64,000 nt of DNA from Hermetia illucens. Its lineage: Eukaryota; Arthropoda; Insecta; Diptera; Stratiomyidae. The stretch covers positions 41,715,017 through 41,779,016 of the forward strand of contig NC_051849.1 of NCBI RefSeq assembly GCF_905115235.1, given 5' to 3'. The notes beneath the pieces were generated by a model. That model worked only from the letters and a program-made list of their open reading frames with translations. It searched no databases and was not told the DNA's origin. The translations under genes were made by a program, and so were the position numbers. Shown here piece by piece: positions 59,787-64,000 of the stretch; the first letter of the stretch is position 1, and each line of letters opens with the position of its first letter.

Positions 59787-60245
59787 ATGGGGTTTCTATG
59801 CCGAGCAGCTTTAGCCATATTTGTAGTGTTTGTTGCATTCTCAGTTTACAAGCTGAGAGAATTTAGCAAACCAATAGAGGCTCCTAAATTAGATTTGGAT
59901 GAATACTGGGGACCAGGTAACAAGGCAGACTACAAGGAAAATACTGAAGTGGTGGGAAATAGAATCTTCTTTCCAGAAGAGGTAAGCATCTTTTTAAATT
60001 AAAAACTATCAATGGTAGACTAAAGTGTGTTTCAATCAATTCCAGGTTATCGAAAATTTAAAAAAAGATCTGAATAGAACATTCGAATTCCAAGCTCCAC
60101 TTGAAGGTATTGGGTTTGAATATGGATTCAACACAGTCTACTTGCAGAAGGTCATTAAGTATTGGCGGGACGAGTACCTACCTAAATGGAGAGCACGTGA
60201 ACTTTTTTTGTGGAAATGGCCACATTTTACGACTGATATACAAGG
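59787..60245 (+). CDS. Jheh: Jheh copy 6, exons 1-2 (partial at window edge)
   Basis: Exon 1 at 59787-59981 and exon 2 at 60046-60245, with intron 1 of 64 bp and a good donor GTAAGAA after exon 2. The 131 complete codons encode the membrane anchor (LAIFVVFVAFSVYKL) and the EHN domain (YWGPG, PLEGIGFEYGFN, KWPHF) with no break. The catalytic exon 3 is not in the remaining 3.75 kb. Introns 2 elsewhere in the array run from 1.8 to 4.6 kb, so exon 3 is expected just past the window end. The in-frame ATG at 59751 is not shared with other copies, so the later one was chosen. Private changes: GNKADY for GKKSDY and TTDIQ for TTNIQ. Confidence 0.85.
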
Positions 60246-61149
60246 GTAAGAAACAATTTATATTTAACTAGTCAGTACAAATGCATATACTATATATATA
60301 TATGCTCAGTTTCATATGATTATGTTTCGAATACTGAGCCTCGAATAATAGTTTACGTGCGTGTGACAATTTACAAATCTGTTAGTCCATTGTGCTTATT
60401 GACCATGAACTGAAATGGAGTCGTCTTATCAAATTCTTTTGTGCATTGATTGATATTATGCCTTACATAAACGTATTCATCTACACCTATAGTGAACACG
60501 CAAGTTCTATCTGTTGTTAAGCGTACACTGCTGATTATTCAAGTTAGAGGTTACACATATCTGTATTCGTAGATATCATCTAATATAATCTAAAAATATT
60601 TCAGCTTTACATACATTTAAAGATAATCGGCGATATTTTGTCCTTCCAAAAATTTAATTAATTGGAGCCAAGGTTATCTAGCTTTTCATTTTTCACCGTT
60701 TTATTTGATTATTGATTACTTTCGATACTTTCGATACATTCGACCGTTGATTATGAATGTTGATATATCTAGTTTAAGTTTCAATTGAATGTGGGAATGG
60801 GCCATAACAACTTTCTTTAAACACTATAACATATCGCGAGTAGACCATGACCAATGACCATACCATTCTGGGGGATCGAAGTCGATCAAGAGGGAAGAGC
60901 TATCCCAAAAATCTAGAAGAAAAAGAAAGGTGGCAAAATTGACCACAAAAGTCCACATGTAAATAGTGAAGCAGCCAACCTGGGCAAGCTTACGTGCAGA
61001 CAAAAAAGTAAATGCTCATTTGAATGGAAATTGCTTCTAGAGTTTTGGCGAAAGGCACAAGAGGGGTGCTTGAACATGAGAAAAACTGAAGAAATGCTGC
61101 ATAGTAGCAAATGTTCTCTCTCGCCAAATTGCCACTGAACTAGGCCAAA
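60246..61149. other. Intronic DNA of Jheh copy 6, nothing recognised
   Basis: Starts at the donor GTAAGAAAC. A stretch near 60868-60930 is related to 5850-5910. Otherwise no gene or element is recognised. Confidence 0.45.
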
Positions 61150-61350
61150 GGAATGTTGCGCATGTTTTAAATCCGCAAATACTACAAGGCTTCAGTGACG
61201 CTGATGACCTTTGCTTGTTCTACATTTAGAAGCATACAAAGCCGAATTGAAGATAAGCATTAACAAAACCAGGGTCTCAGAACGTCGAAGGCGTTGAACA
61301 ATTTGTATACATATTTAGGAAATTTTAATCTTTCCAATTGTCATAACGAA
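61150..61350 (+). mobile_element. RTE-like reverse transcriptase fragment
   Basis: Broken frames give GFSDADDLCLFY (ADD box), then AELKISINKTRV and VEQFVYIF, the order of the C-terminal palm in RTE-B. Heavily decayed. Confidence 0.45.
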
Positions 61351-61481
61351 CTGTCACGCTATGGAATATCAGTGCTAGATCCGCCTTCATGTCGGAAATG
61401 TGGTTATCTACAGTCAGTTCCCTGGTGTGCAAAAATGCAGGAAATCGACCAGATGATCTAGAATATCGCCCTTGTAAAGGT

Positions 61482-62298
61482 AACAAGTTGGGAAACCGGA
61501 AGCTGGGCGCTTCAGGTATGAAAGCTTTTTTTTGCTTCTTCTGTGAGTATATTTGAGTGTAGAACTATCCCATTTGTACGTAGCCCGTTATGTGTATGCA
61601 ATTAGCATGTCTGACTACTCACTTCAGTGTCATATTGATAATTAGTTGTAGTAAATTTATATGGTAATGTCCACTTTGAGCTACTGTAATTTTTTTACTA
61701 ATAGTATGATTTTGATCAAACTTGGGGATAATATGCTTCATATTATATTTTATACTACTACCAAGTTCTATAACTCTGGGATAAACTTAAGGGGGGTTTC
61801 ACTCAATTTTCCCAAAAATATTGTAATATACTATAATTAACTTAATTTGAACAGATATCGATGTGGAGAGTATTTTGAAGCCTGGGCACCATATAGAGGC
61901 AGTTTCATGATTTTTTGCAGATTTTCCGTTTGGGTAGTTTCGGAGAATGGGTCCGTTAAAGAAATCATCACTTTCAACCCCTCCCACACCCCGCCTTTCT
62001 AACAAATCTCAAAACTAAGACCGACTTCGAAAAGTACTAATCGAGACCTTTCATTTGATACCCCACATGACTATATTCGGTGAAAAAAGTTTTTACACCC
62101 CCCCTTAAATTTTAACGTAGAAGGATATCACTGCATGTCTGAGCGTTTACAGTTCCCACCTTCTCACCAAATTTCGTGTCAATTGGAATAGCCGTTTCTG
62201 AGAAAAGTTCGTGTGTCAGACAGATATACAGACATACAGACAGACATTGAACCGATTTTAATAAGGTTTTGTTTTGCAAACCTTGCAAACAAAACCTT
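61482..62298 (-). mobile_element. ~820-bp non-autonomous repeat, copy I (complete)
   Basis: Inverted relative of copy B. Begins AACAAGTTGGGAAACCGGAA and ends with GACAGACATACAGACAGAC, AACCGATTTTAATAAGG and a hairpin end AAGGTTTTGTTTTGC...CAAACAAAACCTT. No coding capacity. Confidence 0.75.
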
Positions 62299-62383
62299 AA
62301 TAAAAAATGCCGTAAGTTAGAGTACTGAAAACGATATGGAATAAAAAATAAATAAAATAAAATAAATCAAAATAATATTGTTG

Positions 62384-62488
62384 AAATTTGGGTGCCATTT
62401 AGGAAGATTGCCTCGTTGTGTCCAGTTGATAGTCGGATCCAGAATGTGATTTGTATGCCGAGCCACTTTAGCCATATTAGTAGTGTTA
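62384..62488 (+). pseudogene. Jheh exon-1 remnant (seventh copy fragment)
   Basis: Aligns with 59731-59830 of copy 6: the 5' UTR phrase CCAGTTGATAGTC, then ATG and codons for CRATLAI-like residues (TATGCCGAGCCACTTTAGCC), ending at TAGTAGTGTT. The start codon is followed at once by TGA, and nothing of exon 1 beyond codon 16 remains. Closest to copy 6 in sequence. Confidence 0.75.
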
Positions 62489-62809
62489 TAATAAAACAAT
62501 GAAGATGAAAAATAAAATAAAATCAGAAATTAGTGAATACAAATATATCCGCAAATAATGGAATCTCTGGGTGAGGGTTACCTAGAGCTCCAGGATTGGT
62601 TCGCAGAGATTAGGGTTATATCAGGTTTTTAATTTAGATGTTCCGGAAGCATATACGGTTCTGGATAATATTGCAGTACATAGATCGTTACGATTCCATT
62701 TGATAAACTTGATATTTGTTATGAACCTTGAGGGAATCTTTTCCAAAACCTTCGTTTTGATAGTTCCCAACAATAACAATATTCTTCAAAGACAAAATAA
62801 AAGGGGTTA

Positions 62810-63660
62810 GATTACTGCTTTCTGCACCACAAACTTCTCTACGGTAAAACGTTGGTCAATTGGCAAATTTACAAGAATGTCAACCGGAAAGTAAAGAAAG
62901 CGATCGATGTTACCCGAGCGATCCATTACAAAAATCTATACGATAAACTGGACACTTGCGATGACGAGAGAGATTTGTATCGACTTGTCAAAAGCCGCCA
63001 CCAACGCACACAGGATATAGAACACTTCTGTTGCCTTAACAACTACTTTGCTTTCTTATCGATGAGCTGCGATGGATAGATGATGGGAATATTTCGAGCA
63101 GATTTCAACGGAAGAATTTGCTCATCACCAAGCATTGCCGGGATTTGGACCGGTTTCTCCAGTAGACACCACTGAAGTCGAGTAGACAATGAAACAAATG
63201 AAAACGTGGAAAGCACCAGGACTTGACGATATCGCATCTGATCTCTGGAAAACGAAGGACTAGGACCCAAGATTATGACTCAGTGAATTTTTCAATGGGG
63301 TTATTGAGAAGGGTAGAACAGCATCTGACTGGCAAGAAAGCACCACAGTTTCAATATGGAAAAAGATAAGTAGCAGCAGAATCTTCAAATTGTGTTGCTG
63401 TCCCATATCGTGAAGATTTTTGAACGCATTCTTGGCAATCGTTTTCGCGAAATCATTCAAATAGTTGTAAATTAAGAAGGGTTTGTCAAGAACTGCCTAA
63501 CTATTGATACAATACACGCTGCGCGGTTACTCATGAAAAAACACCGTGAGAAGTATCGCCCTCTCTACATTGCATTCCTGGATCTGGAGAAAGGGTTTGA
63601 CTGTGTGCAAAACGAACTCATCTGGTACGCAAATGTCCGTATGCGCAGCTAGATGCGATT
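62810..63660 (+). mobile_element. RTE-C LINE, second copy
   Basis: Reads VNWQIYKNVNRKVKKAIDVT, then HYKNLYDKLDTCDDERDLYR and SRHQRTQDIEHFCC (linker), later APGLDDIAS, GFVKNCLTIDTIHAARLLMK and AFLDLEKGFDCVQNELIWYA (palm). The family matches the minus-strand element at 14270-16990. Frameshifts and stops. Confidence 0.75.
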
Positions 63661-64000
63661 GGCACATGAAAAGTAATGACCACTGTCAGCTAGTGATGCG
63701 GACGAACTTGGTTCGTTGCTAGTTTATGGAATCAGAGCAGTACTGACCGGAACTAGAGGAAGCACTAAATCGAAAACAGAAGAATGGTTTGCGTGATGAG
63801 ACGAAATCCTTTGTAGAGAATTGCAAGGATGGATGCTGCATTGCCAAATGGCACCATTGTCAGAGAAATAAATTTAAAGATGAGCTAATCTCAGAGGGTA
63901 GAATGTAAGAGCAACTGGGTGACATGCTGACTCTTGCTCATGTTGCTAATTGTTGTCAGGCGAACAGATTGCAATGTAAAGACGGTATCTTGGGAAAACG
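63661..64000. other. Right edge, nothing recognised
   Basis: No Jheh exon 3 and no clear LINE motif in the last 340 bp. Confidence 0.45.

Noticed and set aside
60246-64000. Copy 6 as a truncated pseudogene lacking exon 3
   Set aside because: The window ends before an intron of ordinary size for this array would finish, and exons 1-2 are intact, so truncation cannot be claimed.
1-64000. LTR retrotransposon, retrovirus or Polinton remnants
   Set aside because: No paired long terminal repeats and no integrase, protease, capsid or envelope-like reading was noticed; all reverse transcriptase pieces are of LINE type.

Overview
The window looks like nuclear DNA of an insect, probably a dipteran. 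The host genes have three exons, GT-AG introns and AATAAA poly(A) signals, and they sit among R1-, RTE- and RNase-H-type LINEs, a tRNA-derived SINE and a mariner remnant. The species is inferred from this style only.

The host content is one same-strand tandem array of juvenile hormone / microsomal epoxide hydrolase genes (Jheh-like; EHN domain plus alpha/beta-hydrolase fold). Copies start at 432, 13754, 24587, 35879, 48008 and 59787. Each has exon 1 of 195 bp (65 codons with a membrane anchor), a short intron, exon 2 of 200 bp, a long intron filled with mobile elements, and exon 3 of 994 bp including the stop, giving a 462-aa protein. Copies 1, 3, 4 and 5 are intact. Copy 2 is a pseudogene with one single-base frameshift in exon 2 and one in exon 3. 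Copy 6 shows exons 1 and 2 only, and its exon 3 should lie beyond the right edge. A short exon-1 remnant lies at 62384-62488. All copies share a conserved 5' flank of about 400-500 bp with a CTTATC-type site, a TTGAACTT repeat and an initiator-like TCA..AGTTAG.

Copies 4 and 5 belong to a recent segmental duplication with a period of about 8.5 kb (left edges 34551 and 43030). In the second unit a nested block of mobile elements (43933-47640) separates the distal and proximal halves of the copy 5 promoter.

The rest is mobile elements: (i) an R1-clade LINE inserted three times into a GACA/GACGGA microsatellite that is itself part of an ~820-bp non-autonomous repeat; (ii) RTE-type LINEs of three sorts, here called A (ends in GAT repeats), B and C; (iii) RNase-H LINE pieces; (iv) a ~290-bp tRNA-derived SINE whose 3' end resembles that of RTE-A; (v) a degraded mariner; (vi) an unclassified 629-bp insertion with an 11-bp target duplication; (vii) an inverted-repeat element at 25570-26335. 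I see no rRNA, no functional tRNA gene, no CRISPR array and no recognisable LTR, retroviral or Polinton-like element.

Functionally, the array should supply several endoplasmic-reticulum epoxide hydrolases that open the juvenile hormone epoxide, or detoxify other epoxides. Duplication, gene death, promoter disruption and changes near the nucleophile suggest that the copies are diverging in dose and perhaps substrate.
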